Assembly (NCBI RefSeq): GCF_000764305.2
Contig: NW_025943937.1
Coordinates: 1-64,000 of the forward strand
Source: Hyalella azteca
Lineage: Eukaryota; Arthropoda; Malacostraca; Amphipoda; Hyalellidae
DNA: 64,000 nucleotides
Direction of reading: 5' to 3'
The translations under genes and the position numbers were made by a program. This document shows positions 10,625 through 23,900 of this stretch, in pieces. Position 1 is the stretch's first letter, and each line of letters begins with the position of its first letter. The notes below the pieces were generated by a model. It ran no database searches, was not told where the DNA came from, and worked only from the letters and a program-made list of their open reading frames with translations.

Positions 10625-12265
10625 TTTAGAAATGAGGCAGCAGCTGGAAATAATTCAACTCCAGATGCAGGAGCTGTTGGGCCAGGGGCGCCTGGCAGAG
10701 TGGTAGAGATGCAGGTAAGCGCACCAATAAGGGATGGGTCTGTAATTTTGCTGGCTAACATTGAGGGGTTCTTCCCTGGTAAGAGTAGGTAGTGGTCAGG
10801 AGGCTTGTCTGGTATATGGAAGAGGCTGCCTTGTATAATAATGGACAACATGGTTTCTGGCGTAAAAGTTCCTGTTTGTCACAGTTATTGCAGCACCATC
10901 ACCGTCTTGTGGCCTAGCTGGAGGAGGGAGCTGGTGTGGACGTGGTATACCTAGACTTTGCTAAAGCTTTTGACAAAGTTGACCATGGGGTGCTCTTTAG
11001 AAAGCTGAGGCTGTTGGGGGCAGGAGAAAGCCTGTTGAGGTGGATCCACAACTTCCTTACAGATAGGGTACAAGCTGTCGCAATTGGTAACTCAAAATCC
11101 AGAGAAGCGAAGGTGAAAAGCAGAGTACCGCAGGGCTCAGTGCTTGGACCGATCCTTTTCCTTGTCCACATTGCTGATATTGACTTTGGAACTCACCCAC
11201 GCATCTACATCGTCATTTGTGGACGATACAAGAGTGCTGATGAAGATCACAGATCAACTAGACTGCGAGAGGTTACAGGATGACCTATTGTCAATATATG
11301 ATTGGGCCTAGTGAACAATATGCAGTTCAACAGCACCAAGTTCGAAGTAATGAGATACAGAGTCTGCACAGAGATCGGGATGCTGCATTGCTACTTGGCA
11401 TCAGATGGCACAGAAATTGAGAAGCAACTAGTTCGAGATCTCGGAGTGTTGATGAGTACTGATGCCACGTTTGATGCCCATATCAAGGAAATAGTCTTGC
11501 ACAGCCAGCAATGGATGGAGTGGATATGGCAGATATTTCGAACGAGAGAAGCAGCACCAATGATTACACTCTTCAGAGCCCTTGTCTTGAGTATTGCTGC
11601 CAACTTTGGTTGCCATTCAAGGCAGGTGCGGTGCGGAAATTAGAGGCAGTGCAGCGGACCTTCATGCACAGGATCAGAGGCATGAGGGAGCTGAACCTGA
11701 ACTACTGGGAAAGGCAGAAACACCTGGGACTGTACTCACTGGAGAGGAGAAAAGAAAGGTATATCATACTGTACACTTGGAAGATGATCACTGGACTGGC
11801 TCCCAACATTGAGAGTGAGACCTCCAAAACAGTGACACGTTACAACGATAGGAGGGGTAGACCGTGCAAGGTTCCCCCATTTAATAACTGAACAGCGGCC
11901 AGAGTACAGACTCGTGGTGAGGGATTGCTGTTCATTGTAGGACCGAGGCTCTTTAATGTCCTGCCAAAAGCGCTGGAAGGAGGGGAGTTCACCCTTGCAA
12001 CATTCAAGAGACAATTGGTTGAGAAAGATCCTGGATTGTCCAGTAATGGGAAACTACCCCCAACAAGTGACAAGCAACTGAATCTTGCACCAGCTGGCCC
12101 AAAGGAGGGCAAATATACAGAACACGTCCAACTTTACATCCGGGACCCAAGGACAGGGTGATCTGCCTAGCAAAGACTCGGAGATGGAGGATGACAAAGG
12201 CCGCCAGCGCATCTGCGTGACCGGGGATTTGGAAGTCCCGTACTCATCATAAGGTCATAAGGTCA
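10625..12265 (+). pseudogene. LINE remnant B: reverse transcriptase and 3' end (CR1/jockey-like)
   Basis: After a copy of the ORF1/endonuclease boundary (10630-10795) most of the endonuclease is missing. The reverse transcriptase then reads VYLDFAKAFDKVDH (palm motif), VPQGSVLGPILFL, and in another frame FVDDTRVL, the catalytic aspartates. Downstream frames give NNMQFNSTKFEV, VRDLGVLM, FKAGAVRKLEAVQRTF, RLFNVLP and FKRQLVE, the usual C-terminal half of such LINEs. Several frameshifts and stops separate the blocks. The copy ends with two ATAAGGTC units at 12247-12265, a short tail repeat typical of CR1-like elements. It is inactive. Confidence 0.85.
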
Positions 12266-12493
12266 TGTGGTATATTCCTTTGGCTACTCTTCTTAATTTA
12301 ACCCAAAGTATAATTTGTAATTCCTGCTGTCTATCAAGTAACCCAATACAAGTGTAAATTTTATTTGATACATGTAATGGTTTCTGATCCTAACTCTACT
12401 TTCCTGTTACAGCAGTCTTATTGCTTGAGAGAATTAATATCAGTTCAAAAGAATTTAACGTGTTCCTGATCTTGTTGTGTCTTGGAAAATCTA

Positions 12494-13600
12494 ATGGCAC
12501 AAAGTGAGAGCACTGCTACATCAATTGGTGAGCAAACTGATGACTTAGTTCCTCCTACAAGAGATGTTTTGGTTGATGGGATCATGGGTATGTTGAAGCC
12601 CTGTCTTGATCAGCTTGATGATCGGGTTCGTCAAACCAGGTTTGTGTATGTTTATGGTTGCAGCTGTCATAGTTTAGAAATTTTGTATCAATGTCTTCAT
12701 TTTCGTAGATTTTTGCTATATGTAGCTATTAAATTAGTCAAGATGATCCATACTACTACATTGTCTGTTGCTAATTTATTCTGTAATAAAACTTTTGGTG
12801 TTCCAAGGATAATGAGCTTTAACATGGAAGAAGTGTTTGATAATGATACCGTACTAATCAAAGTATGGATTTCAGAACAAGTCAAAGTGATTTACAGCTG
12901 CAGTTGGAGGGACTACAGCAGCAGCTGACTGCAGTGCAGCATCAAACGCAGTGTCCGCTTCAGCTTGATCTATACATAAAGAAGCTACAGAATGCCAAGA
13001 GAAGAGTTGTTGTTGTCAACAATATCTTACAAACAACCCAAGTAAGGAATTATTTCAGTTTAAACCTTATGAAATCATACTTTTGTAATGTACCTAGAAT
13101 AATTTATCTTTAACTGACATGAAAAAGATTTTGATTACCCAACTGTTGGATGATGTTTTGAATTGCATGTAGCTACTTAGTGATGGTAGGTATATGTTAC
13201 ATCTTGATGTTCTTCAATGAATTATGATGGTACATGTGGTACGTAATTGTTCTATAATTGAAACCTGCTTGTTATCTTTCATTGTTACAAGATCTAATAT
13301 AGGTATACATGTTGTTGGTAATGGTTAGATCAGTGGCATTGTCTCCCTAAGAAAAGTAGGTACTAGGTAATATATTTATACTTCTTTGAGGTTGCTAATT
13401 CTATAACTTGCATTATGCCTGAGGCAAAAAATAAATTTTTTTATAATCAGTAATGAATTTTTCAGGAACGTCTAAATAAACTTCATGTTCAAGTCACCAA
13501 GGAGACAAGTCGGCGTAGAGCTCTCCTAGACCCAACTGTGTCAAGTCCTTCTAATTCCTTCCTGGCATCAGCTGATGCAAGAAATTCTGCACTGACTTGA
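12494..13600 (+). CDS. Snapin: SNARE-associated protein Snapin (BLOC-1 subunit 7)
   Basis: Three exons, 12494-12639, 12876-13041 and 13466-13600, join in phase to give 148 aa (human Snapin is about 136 aa). Donors are GTTTGT and GTAAGG and both acceptors end in CAG. Recognisable blocks are RDVLVDGIMGMLKP (helical N-terminal region), a heptad-rich middle rich in Gln and Leu, then KKLQNAKRRVVVVNNILQ and VTKETSRRRALLDP, the most conserved part of the family. Snapin is a small coiled-coil cytosolic protein of BLOC-1 and BORC that works in lysosome-related organelle transport and binds SNAP25. The ATG at 12494 is preferred because the upstream in-frame TTG is not a start. It lies about 230 bases after the LINE remnant and is a separate unit from the methyltransferase gene that follows on the same strand. 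Confidence 0.93.
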
Positions 13601-13751
13601 TCTTCACACACCACCATGATCACTCTGGCAGCTCACGAAGCCATTACTTCTGTTATTGACTTGAACAAATCCTAGTCACTTTGTATCTATGTGCTATTGT
13701 TTGCAAGTTGTGGCAGTGTTTGTAAGCATTTAAAACGAAAATAATTTAATG

Positions 13752-13757
13752 AATAAA
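13752..13757 (+). promoter_or_regulatory. Probable polyadenylation signal of Snapin
   Basis: AATAAA lies 152 bases after the Snapin stop codon, in AT-rich DNA. It is the first canonical hexamer downstream. Confidence 0.6.
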
Positions 13758-14290
13758 TAGTAATATGTTCTTAGAGTTTATTCATAAAATATCTGAAGAC
13801 TGTTTATTAAAAATGTTTTGAATTTCTACATATTTTATTTAAGTTGTGATTGATCATTCAGATAAGTTTGTTTGAATTCTCATTTTGATGCTCTGATAAA
13901 ATCAATACTATTTATGATGTGATCTAGAATTCTCTCAGTAAAGGTTGTCATTCAAATTATCTAAACTTCTTCAATATTTTTATATATATATGCGCATCTC
14001 TGACTTCAATATTAAATTAATTGCATCCAATTTTGGTGCAAACTTCAGGCATACACTAATATGTGATATTTGGACCTGAATTTGATCTCTCTCGTACTTT
14101 TTATTATTATTTGATTTCATCTTGATTGCAGATACGAAATTTTGTGAGTCTAAATTATTTTGATGGGTAAAGTCCTTCATTCTAAGTTGATTTTGAGCCA
14201 AATTTAGGTGTAAAATCAGAGTTTTGTTGGAGGAGTTGCAATTAATACTACGACTCCTTTACAGAATTTGTAATATAGAACGTCGTGGCG
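13758..14290. other. Intergenic DNA between Snapin and N6AMT1
   Basis: AT-rich sequence with no gene seen. The N6AMT1 promoter and 5' leader should lie in its last part, but no TATA box or initiator was clear. Confidence 0.4.
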
Positions 14291-14947
14291 ATGTCAAAGA
14301 TTGCGACACCAGACATTAGTCATTTGACAGCACAAGATTACGAGAGTATTTACGAGCCGGCTGAGGATAGCTTCTTGATGCTAGATGCATTAGAAAATGA
14401 GCTCCCTTTGATAATGGCTATGAAGCCTTCCTTGTGCGTGGAGGTAGGACCGGGTTCTGGGGTTCTGATCACAGGCCTTGCAACAGCCCTTGGGCCCGCT
14501 TGCTCATATATTGCTGCAGATGTGAACATGAAGGCGTGTATGGCCACGGTTGCCACGGCACAGAAGAACGCTTGCAGCGTAGAAACGTTTTGTTCAGACC
14601 TCTTGTCCGGCTGTGGTCGCCAACTTGATGGGAAAGTTGATGTGCTGATATTCAACCCGCCATATGTGGTGACTCCTCCAGAAGAGGTTGCTGCTGGAGA
14701 CCTGCAGCACACCTGGGCAGGAGGTCGCAAAGGACGTCAGGTGCTAGACCGACTCATGCCTGAGGTTCCTCGCCTGCTAACGCCTCAAGGACGTTTCTAT
14801 CTTTTGATTGAACGCGAGAATGACCCTGAAGAAATTAATGCCATTTTTAGATCAATGGAGCTTTTTGGGAAAAAAATATTAGAGAGAAAAACTGGGCCTG
14901 AGCATCTCGCAATTTGGGTTTACACTAAGCTTGATCGAGCATTGTGA
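14291..14947 (+). CDS. N6AMT1: N6AMT1/HEMK2-type protein methyltransferase
   Basis: One uninterrupted frame of 218 aa, close to the human length of 214. YEPAEDSF (residues 21-28) is the family's N-terminal signature, EVGPGSG (51-57) is the SAM-binding motif I, and NPPY (122-125) is the catalytic motif that positions the target amide. The later [20 protein letters not shown] region matches the Rossmann-fold C-terminal half. With TRMT112 this enzyme methylates the Gln of the GGQ motif in release factor eRF1; histone H4 Lys12 has also been proposed as a substrate. The ATG at 14291 fits the family start; an in-frame GTG two codons earlier is not needed. The lack of introns is unusual beside its intron-rich neighbours and could reflect an old retroposition or simple intron loss. 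Confidence 0.95.
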   Translation: MSKIATPDISHLTAQDYESIYEPAEDSFLMLDALENELPLIMAMKPSLCVEVGPGSGVLITGLATALGPACSYIAADVNMKACMATVATAQKNACSVETFCSDLLSGCGRQLDGKVDVLIFNPPYVVTPPEEVAAGDLQHTWAGGRKGRQVLDRLMPEVPRLLTPQGRFYLLIERENDPEEINAIFRSMELFGKKILERKTGPEHLAIWVYTKLDRAL

Positions 14948-17328
14948 TGGTTAAGATCATCCTTTCATTTTCGGTTGAGACATCTTTTTACGAATTCGAA
15001 ACAGGTCTAAAAATCCTGGCATCTGGAGTTATCCCTAAAATTTCTTGGTATAACTGAGATCTGTGATTGCTTCGAGATGTTTCATCGTGAATGAACCTCA
15101 ATGTTTTATCACAAATTTTAAACTGCATTACGCATTATTGTTTATAATTTGCCTCATCTTAATATTATTAATCTTTTTTGTAGTTCAGATCTCAACATTC
15201 CATTATTATTGTTACAACTCTGTACATAATCCTAATATAACCCGTGTAGACGTAGAGCTTCGCTTGCACTAAGCTGCATTAGGTATTGACCACCACTTAC
15301 TGATCTCAGTGCCCAAATTTAGTGAGACTATGGCTAAAATTAATCTTGGTTCACGAATATATGTCACTACATTGAATTCAACCATAGTCTGTCTTAACTG
15401 AATGAGTCTGCTAAGCCTACCTAAAAAACACTATCAGCTACATTATTTCACAGGATCAGAGCAATTTATTCTTCTTTGATAAACCATGACACCTGCTTTT
15501 GTGCGACTGTCTTCCTTCTCAGTCTTGTTTCGTGATGTGAAGTTCAGCGTTAGATGTAGAATTTCGGTTAATCCAGCTTGATCGCCATCAGCACAATCTC
15601 AATCTTAGTAAAATCAACCCGCTTTTCTTCGCCATCCGCATATCGCTAACTCTTGTCTTGCATATCGGGAGAACGAACAGTTTGTGCCAAAATTCTGTAT
15701 TAGAGTTTATAGATCAAATTAGTGGTTGCTTTGGTCGCGTTTAATTCTCACGTCTCCCGCATGCTAAGTGTATTGATTACCGCTTCAAGGTCGGTTATTT
15801 TAGCGACTGATCAAGAGCGAATATATTAACTTGAACTTCATTATAAAGTGAAGAAAATATGGAGAAAATTTGTCATTGTTTTGTCATTGTCTGTAAAACG
15901 TACGATGTGCGTCATCTATGTCATCATGACAACGTTTCATTGCATGCATAAGCAGTGCTTACATTTTTTCCTCCGCACGATTGGTCATCGAGAATTCAAT
16001 TTTACTGTCTAGACTTAGGTTTAGTTATTTGTGTAATACTGGCGCTGTTGTTTCTGCATTTTTACTTGGCATGACTTCGCTTTTCATCGATCTTACTATT
16101 CTTGTAGTCCTGACATCCAAGAGTGTTAAGCTGACAACAGCATCAGCGCAGTCTTATTCGTCATTTTTTATATGCATATTATTACCATATTTTTTCTATG
16201 CATATCATTACCATCTTGATTATTACTGTTTATTAGAATACATTTGTAGGACTCACTCAAGTCTAAATACAATCTTATGACGGAGCATTATTTTTTCTGC
16301 AATTTTCCTGCCGCAGGGGGTGTGGAGCAGCTGGCATTTCCGGTGATGTTCTTGGCATCATTTTGTTATCATTTTTATCAAGTAATTACTCATTGTAAAC
16401 GAATGCCCGTTGCTTGTTTGGAACTATTGCTCGTGGTAATTGTCCTCTTGCCTTCATCATTTTTATCGTCATTGTATCTTCTATCGATGTCCACTATAAA
16501 GCATTGAAATGAAGCAATATACCAATAAATAATTCAGCGAAACAGATCGAATGATTCAGTATCTTGCCGAGAGAAATTTTTTGGATGTATTCTCAATGAT
16601 TGTTTGTACTCTGTGAAAGCAAGCACATTTTAAAATAGCTTCATGAGGCAGCTAAGATCAATAATGAAAATACAAGTTTGTGCTAAGACTTTAGAATTGC
16701 TCCTGAAGTTAATTTTCTTTGCTAGCCTCTGTGACTTTATCAACGAGAATTTTTTATCTTGCCATGGCAGTGCCTTTCGATGCGCTGTTAGACCTGATAT
16801 TTCTTTAGCCGAACTTCCTGGTCGCGGAATATTCTTGTTCCTGAACTTTGGTCCATGGTCGCGTGTTATAAATATAATACTTACATATTAATATTTATCA
16901 ATATAAATAAATATTTATATGCCGCTGCTCACACTTGGAGGTGTATTCCGGCGTCCTCCCGGCTCCCTTAGCAATCGGGCTTATTAGTGAAGAATTGCAC
17001 AGTTGTTTCAAGTCATGGGTGATTCGCTTAGTTGTTATAAGGTTTGCTTGCAACACAATTAATTTTATCAAAGGTCATTTAATGAACGATCGATGCGTTT
17101 GTGACACACTTTTATTATAATGACAACGGAGCCAAATGCAGCTCACTAACATGAAGAATAATTACTAGACTGGCATCTATTACTCTTCTAATGCAATCGT
17201 TAGCTGTTGCATTATTTTTGTCGCACTATCAGGAACAGTCCCGTCATCTTTAATCGATGTCGGGTAACATGAACGTTGTTATAAACTCGCATTTATTAGT
17301 GTGCTGGGTGAAAACGTGTTACAAAAGC
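14948..17328. other. Intergenic DNA, no gene seen
   Basis: About 2.4 kb between N6AMT1 and the palindromic element. Several frames of 60-100 codons exist but show no family motif, compositional bias or splice-consistent joining. 16860-16920 is a very AT-rich TATTTAT-type stretch. Confidence 0.5.
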
Positions 17329-17655
17329 TTAGTTAAAAATTTAAAAGCTAAGAATAGTCCATAAAAATTCGTATCTTAGTAGAAAACGTTTCGGAGTCCA
17401 GCTCCATCGTCAGTTCGTAGAATCTAGAATTCAGCAGCTCCTATCTCCTTGAAATTGTGAATAGATATTCTTTTTGTGCTCTATTATTTGTAAATTTAGG
17501 TTTTTATTTTCGTTCTGTGCTTTCAATTGTATTACTTTGTGACTTGCTATATGAATTCTAGATTCTACTAACTGACGATTGAGCTGGACTCCGAAACGTT
17601 TTCTACTAAGATACGAATTTTTGTGGACTATTATTTGCTTTTAAATATTTAGTTA
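17329..17655. repeat. Large inverted repeat with hammerhead-like core motif
   Basis: Arms of about 104 bases (17329-17432 and 17552-17655) are near-perfect inverses, separated by a 119-base spacer. Read outward, each arm contains CTGACGA, a GAGC...ACTC-type block, and CGAAACG. In the left arm's inverse the order is CTGACGAT-GGAG-CTGGA-CTCC-GAAACG, which resembles the CUGANGA / stem II / GAAA core of hammerhead ribozymes known from Penelope-like elements and retrozymes. Cleavage competence is not shown: stems I and III are unclear and stem II is offset by one base. Confidence 0.7.
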
Positions 17656-17984
17656 ACTTGCGATTTTAGCAAACAAGTGACATCAAAAGCTTAGTTTCTT
17701 CATATTCTAACACAGTACTATTAAATTATTTATTTTTTATCAGAAAATTTATTTGTGATAGAAAAACCTTACCGTGTTATTTTGACATTACATGGCATGG
17801 TCCTTAGTACTCCCACGTTTATTAATGTGTTCTGATTACATGATGTTATATATTCAAGGCCAGATACATCGACCCTCACGTTAATTAAGGCTTTGTTAAA
17901 TCATCAAATTATTAAAGCGTAATGTTATTTTGACGCGGCCAATTAACCGTGCCATAGTGAGAAGACTCTGAAGCGCGTGTCGCG

Positions 17985-20900
17985 ATGTGTGCAGTGCTAG
18001 TCGACGGGCGCTACCTGGACGTGCGGGACAACATGTTCGCTCTCACCGTGCTCGATGAACTGCGCGAGTTTGACGACAGTCTTGAGGCAGATCCACAGCG
18101 GTGAGCACCTCCACAAGTCTTGTTTAGGAGTTACGGGAGCTTTGATGATGTAATTGTTCGTTTCTTCCTGAGTTATATGTGACGGTAAAAAAAAACTGAT
18201 CTTCACAAGTCATTTTTACGAGTTACGAGAGCTTTAGTGATATAATTGTTAATTCTCTCGCGAGTAAGATGTGACGGTTAAAAGAACATGATCTTCACAA
18301 GTCATTTTTACGAGTTACGAGAGCTTTAGTAATATAATTGTTAGTTTTCTCGCGAGTTAAATGTGTTGGTATAAAGAACATAATCTTCGCACGTCATTTT
18401 TAAGAGTTACGAGAGCTTTAGTGATATAATTGTTAATTCTCTCGTGAGTAAGATGTGACGGTAAAAAGAACACGACTTCGCACGTAATTTTTAAGACTTA
18501 CGGCAACTTTGGTAATATATTGATGTTCGTTCTCTCGTGAGTTAGATGTGACGGTAAAAAGAACATGATCGTCATACGTCATTTTTAATAGTTAAGAGAG
18601 CTTTGGTAATATATATTCGTTCTCTCGTGACTTAGATGTGACGGTAAAAAAAACAAGATCTTCGAACGTCATTTATAAGAGTTACGAGAGCTTTAGTAAT
18701 ATAATTGTTAGTTTTCTCGTGAGTTTGATGTGATGGTTGAATACATGCTTGTGGTTTCAAGTATACTACTCACATCAATTAATCTGTAGATCCCTGGTGC
18801 ATATGGTCGCTAATGCTACTGAGGCTAGGTCATATATATGCGGCACAACGAGAATGTGCGGTGACAGCTGCTGTTCCACTAAGAATTTCTCATTTTTGTT
18901 ATTTCATTCTGTGGAATGCTCCCCCGTCCGTTTCGCGTTGCTTTGTTTCCGTAGCCGCCTTGAGCTTCTTCCTTTCAGTTTGATTTCGTAGTTGTGTGGT
19001 AAGACTTTGGGCTTGAAAATTTCAAATTTGGGTTCTTGATAAATATCTCACCTGTGGGCACTGCCTACGCTTGTTCCTCAACAGGCCCATTCGGAGAGTT
19101 CGGCTTAGTTTCGTTAATTTACTTCTTTAACTTTCTAAGTTCTTTTACTTTTAACTTTCAAATTTTCTTCTATAACTTTTAAAGTTCTTTTGCTCAGGGT
19201 GCTCAATCTACGTCTTGGGTTGTATAGTTCGAGCAAAAATCTTTTCGCCTCCAGGCTCGTACTCTACGCATTGTTTTTTTTAATCATTTAACCTACCTGT
19301 CCCACTAATCCAACGATTTTTATATGGTTATTAGGATTATTTTTGTGAAATTTCGATTCTTAACATCGCGAACCTATATCACTCCAATTTTCTAAACAGT
19401 TCCTCAATAAGCTTTGTTATCAACTGAGAATTTGCAGACATCATAATATGTTAAAATTACCATGTATTGCCGGTGACAATATCTCTTCCCAAGCTATCGA
19501 ATAATTTTGATTCTTAAAAACTGGAACGTTGCTTGTTTCCACGGGCGAGTATAGCATATATAACGGAAAAAGTTTTCACTTGCTACGCTCAGATATAGAA
19601 TTAACGAGCTCTGGAATTCGTGGCCGTGTCCGCAGTCGCGTAGCCTTGAGACTTGTAATGGTGCTCATAACGGCGCTGCTTCCACGTTAGGACGGAAGCG
19701 TTCGTTGCGAAACCAAAAACAACGGTGAAGCGGCATGAATTTACTGAAGTAATCTCGCACTAGGATGGAATTAGACTTAATTTTTGACGCCTCGGATACT
19801 TTCCGGTTTCGGTCTCCTCTGCCTGTTTTTTAAGATGCGCGTTCACATAAAGGAACTTCACTCGATTCGCCAATTTTATCAGCACTCTGAGGCGTTAATA
19901 ACATTTCAGTGATGTATAATAAAACGGAAACGATTAATATATTTCTACACGATTATACCCTTTCAATTTACCCATAAATATGCCATTCAGATTCGAGTAT
20001 AGGCAAGTTTCGTTTACATGACCCATCGTATACCTATTTTTCAGAACTCGTTTGATTGATTTATTTCCGTGTTTTTTTTAGCAAATTCTGATATAGTGAC
20101 CCGAATTTTTTGTTTTTGCTATACTTGAAGTTATAACGCCATGCTCGAGATTCAAGACGCTTAAGTAATTAGTATTCATTTGCTAACTTCCCACTACTGT
20201 GCTCAAGTGAAGTTTTCATCACATTTACGTTAAAAAAAGCATCCATCGAGGTGATGTTGAACAATACTGCTATCGTGGTTACTTACAGAGTTATTCCCCA
20301 CGAATAGCTACGATTGAGGAAAAAATTAGCCCGACTCCTAGACTCCACTCAGACAGAGTGGAATGTTATCTCCAGGTTACTGTTTTTTTTTTAAGTTTCA
20401 AGTGGACAAAAGAATTTACAACCGAAATGACCGTGGAATAATCGTAGTGGCGTGTCGAATCTGTTGTCCCATGCATCTTTCCTGAATATATTTGTTAACG
20501 ACAACATGTCAGTTCAATTTCCTACTAAATATCTATGGTAATTTTTTAATTTATCACATTTTATTTATTTTTTATTTTTACATTCATGAACGCTGATTTT
20601 AGCATTTGTTCAACTCGTTTTGCCGATTGGATTAGCCTTTGGATACATGTGGTGGTAGGTGTTATATAAATTTTTATGCTTATGAATCACGAATCGTTCC
20701 CAACATGTTCGTGCATAAATTAAAATGGTATATTTACGGATAAACGACATAAAATTTGTCAAGTTCCAAAGAAACCTGTTCGTACGAGGAATGAACGTGA
20801 CCGAATCAAGCTGCTCGGCGTAGTCTAGGGCTGCTAGCTCGCGACGATGCGATGGCGATCTAGTACGCTCAGTAACTCAAACGCAGCCGTGAGTGGTGGG

Positions 20901-23900
20901 TGTGCGCCAGTCCTGTTCAGCCTCTAAATCTGTTCTATTGCAACTGTCTCTCTAATCAAAACTGTTTGATGCATCTGAAAACTTACTGATGCACTCAAAT
21001 GAAAAATTTTTGTTCAAAATTGATCGTTGCAAACCAAAGTGAATACAATATTTTGTGGACAAAAATAGTGCGTACTACTTTCTTTGGGACTGGGAGTAAC
21101 GTGAAGAACGTTTGTTGCTGCTCTTCTTTGTTTTTATATCAGGTAATTGCGCTATTGAAACCCCTTTGGACCAACTCATATTTGAAACTAATGATATAAT
21201 TATATAATTTTTTTCTGAATAATTTTAATGTCATGTCTCGGTATAAATTACGTGTTATCTCACTTTGCTTGATTGTTGGGTTACAATGACGTCATAGTTT
21301 ACAAACGTCATTGGTCGCGTCATTGAGACGGTCGCGTAACAGGTTTTGGCCGCCCTCTAGTTGCATGTGGTAGTGGTGGCGTCAGCCCAGCTATTAATTG
21401 ATGAATTATGTTCATATTCAATACCGAAATGATTGAAATCAAATGCTAGAATTGTCTGGAATTTATACTACTATTAATTTTAATTGAACTGTCGTCTTTC
21501 TTAGCCAGGCTGTAGTGTGGAAAAAAGAAATGCTTGTACGTCGAAACCGCATTTCATTTATAGTTATGTCGGTAGGTCATGTGAGTGAGTGACGATGTCT
21601 GCTGGAGTGACGATGGGGGTCGCGTTGTTATTTTGAAGTGAATTTTCTTACACTTGCCGTGCTAGAACCGGAAAAGAGGAAGCCTAAGTTTGTCGTAGCT
21701 TAGATAAACAGCATTCTCCCTAACTTGGCGCAAACTTTGTTCTGGAATTGAGTTTAATGAAGAGAGAGCGTTTAAACCTATTTTTTTATATTTTTCCTTG
21801 ACTGAAAGCAGACGTTGGTTTATTAATTCATTCTGTCCGTCATGACTCATGACTGCTCATTTGCTTTGACATTACCTAGCAGTTCAAGAAATAATTCAAC
21901 TTTCTATACCAATGAAAGTTTGACGAATTTTAGATTTTGTTGATACAAGTTTTCATAAAATAACTTTGTTATTCCTAGTTTCTATTTTTATACGTTTTTT
22001 ACCTCTTTGATAGCGACCTACTTTTCCATGCGCCGAGATAAAAACAACTTTTCCACGTGGTGCTCGCCTTGCCTTGGGAAGTGAAGCGACGAGTTGTCGT
22101 TCTATCGTATTACTCAATTATTCACTTCTTTGTTCTTCAGTCTTTTGCTCTGTTCGTTTGTGTTGAGAATGCATGGATTTGTTGGAGAATGAATTTGTCT
22201 GAATTTGCCCTGTGATTTCAATTAAATGAGTTTACGAAGTTCTATGTATAAAATACCCTGCCGGCTAACCCGGCTTTGCTCGGGAATGATTACCCGAAAC
22301 ATTTATATTCATTTCATTTCATCAGCTAATTTTTCATGTGTATTTTTAATTTTTTTATTTAAATACATTATTTTCACCTTAGTTTTCAATCTGAGTTTTA
22401 TTCTTAGTTCTTTTTATCACTAGGCGCGGAACTGTCGAGTGCTTCTGCCCTAATTAAAAAAAACGCTCATATATTTACGATAATTTTATCTCTTTTATAT
22501 CCTCAATATAAATTGGGGCATTTTTAATTTCAAATCAATTGATGCTAAAATGGTAGATTGAGTAAAATTAGTGCCGTTCTAGAATTTCTTTACGTTTATT
22601 CCATATTTGCTACCTACTTTTTATATGTATGTATAAGTTTAAACGTTTTGAACTCTGAATTGGAGGCAGATAGTAATAAATTTAATATATATTTCTTAAA
22701 AGCGTTTTAACGAAATAGTTTGTGTGCTAGACTAAGAACTTCTGAAATATTAAAATGTTCAGTTTTCGGTGATGAAGCGGCTGACGGTATATACATACCT
22801 ATGCTAGTGTAACTTCAATTACATTGTTAGAAAAAACGGTGAAAAAACGGTCCCACTGGCGTTCTAGAGGCCGGTTGCCCCGTGAAAATAAACTGTTTCG
22901 CCGTTTTTATCAGATGTTTTACGGATTCCTAGTTTTAAATTAGCATAAAAGCGGTGACACTGTGTTTCTTTTCACGTGCCGACCGGCCACTGAAACGCCG
23001 GTAATACCGTTAACGGTAATTTTTCTAACAGTGTATGCGCCAGTAGTGCAGCTCAAGGGTTCTTTGTTTGAGCTGTACATGCGATCACATCCTTGACACG
23101 CGCGGCGCCACTCCAGCGACCAGCTCCTGTGGCAGCTGTCAGCGTGCGTTACAACGTGTTTCTGTTACAACGTGTTTCTGTTACAACGTGTTTCGACACG
23201 CGTTACAACGTGTTTCTGTCACGCCCCTCCATCTGTAATTCTCTATATATTATTGTCTTATCGTTCAATTAATCTCATTTCTTATCGAATCATGTCGTAT
23301 GCTAGTCATTTTTATACTACAAATGTTTCGTTAACATGCACGACTAAAATAACTTCACTAACGTCAGGTAAAGTTTGGCGCTTATAATATAAGTAAGTAC
23401 GAAGTTCAATTTTAAAGTGCACTGTAGTTTGTACTGCTGAATTTGTATTCACTGCAAGTGCCCTCTCATTTTTATGTTATACCAATAGAATCGAATGTGA
23501 ATAGACTCGGTGTGTTGCTTCAAAAGTTCAAACATAAAGCTCTCTCACAAGCCTATAACACTAGATATAATAAAAAAACAATAACACTAGATATCCAAGA
23601 ATATCCACCAAAGTAAATCAAAATTATGAGTTTCTGATGAACTCGCAGGGTTTTAGTCCTTATTCTGGCACTTTCAAATTTACCAGCTGCCGTCATCTGG
23701 TGTAAATTAACATCATATTTTACCTCGTACATGAGATGTTTTCGCGCATGCGTGCTTCTTGTGAGTTCTTCAATTTCGCTTTCCACTTCCTTTTTTCTCT
23801 TTATCTGGATCTTTTGGTTTTCCCGTTTTACGTATTAAATGAGACTTGTGTCAAGTGATAATAAATTATCTTCTTCGGAACGAAAGGTTAACTTGCTTCA

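Noticed and set aside
18108..18736. Series of small exons suggested by repeated GTAAAAAG donors
   Set aside because: The units are tandem non-coding repeats with stops in all frames and no paired acceptors.
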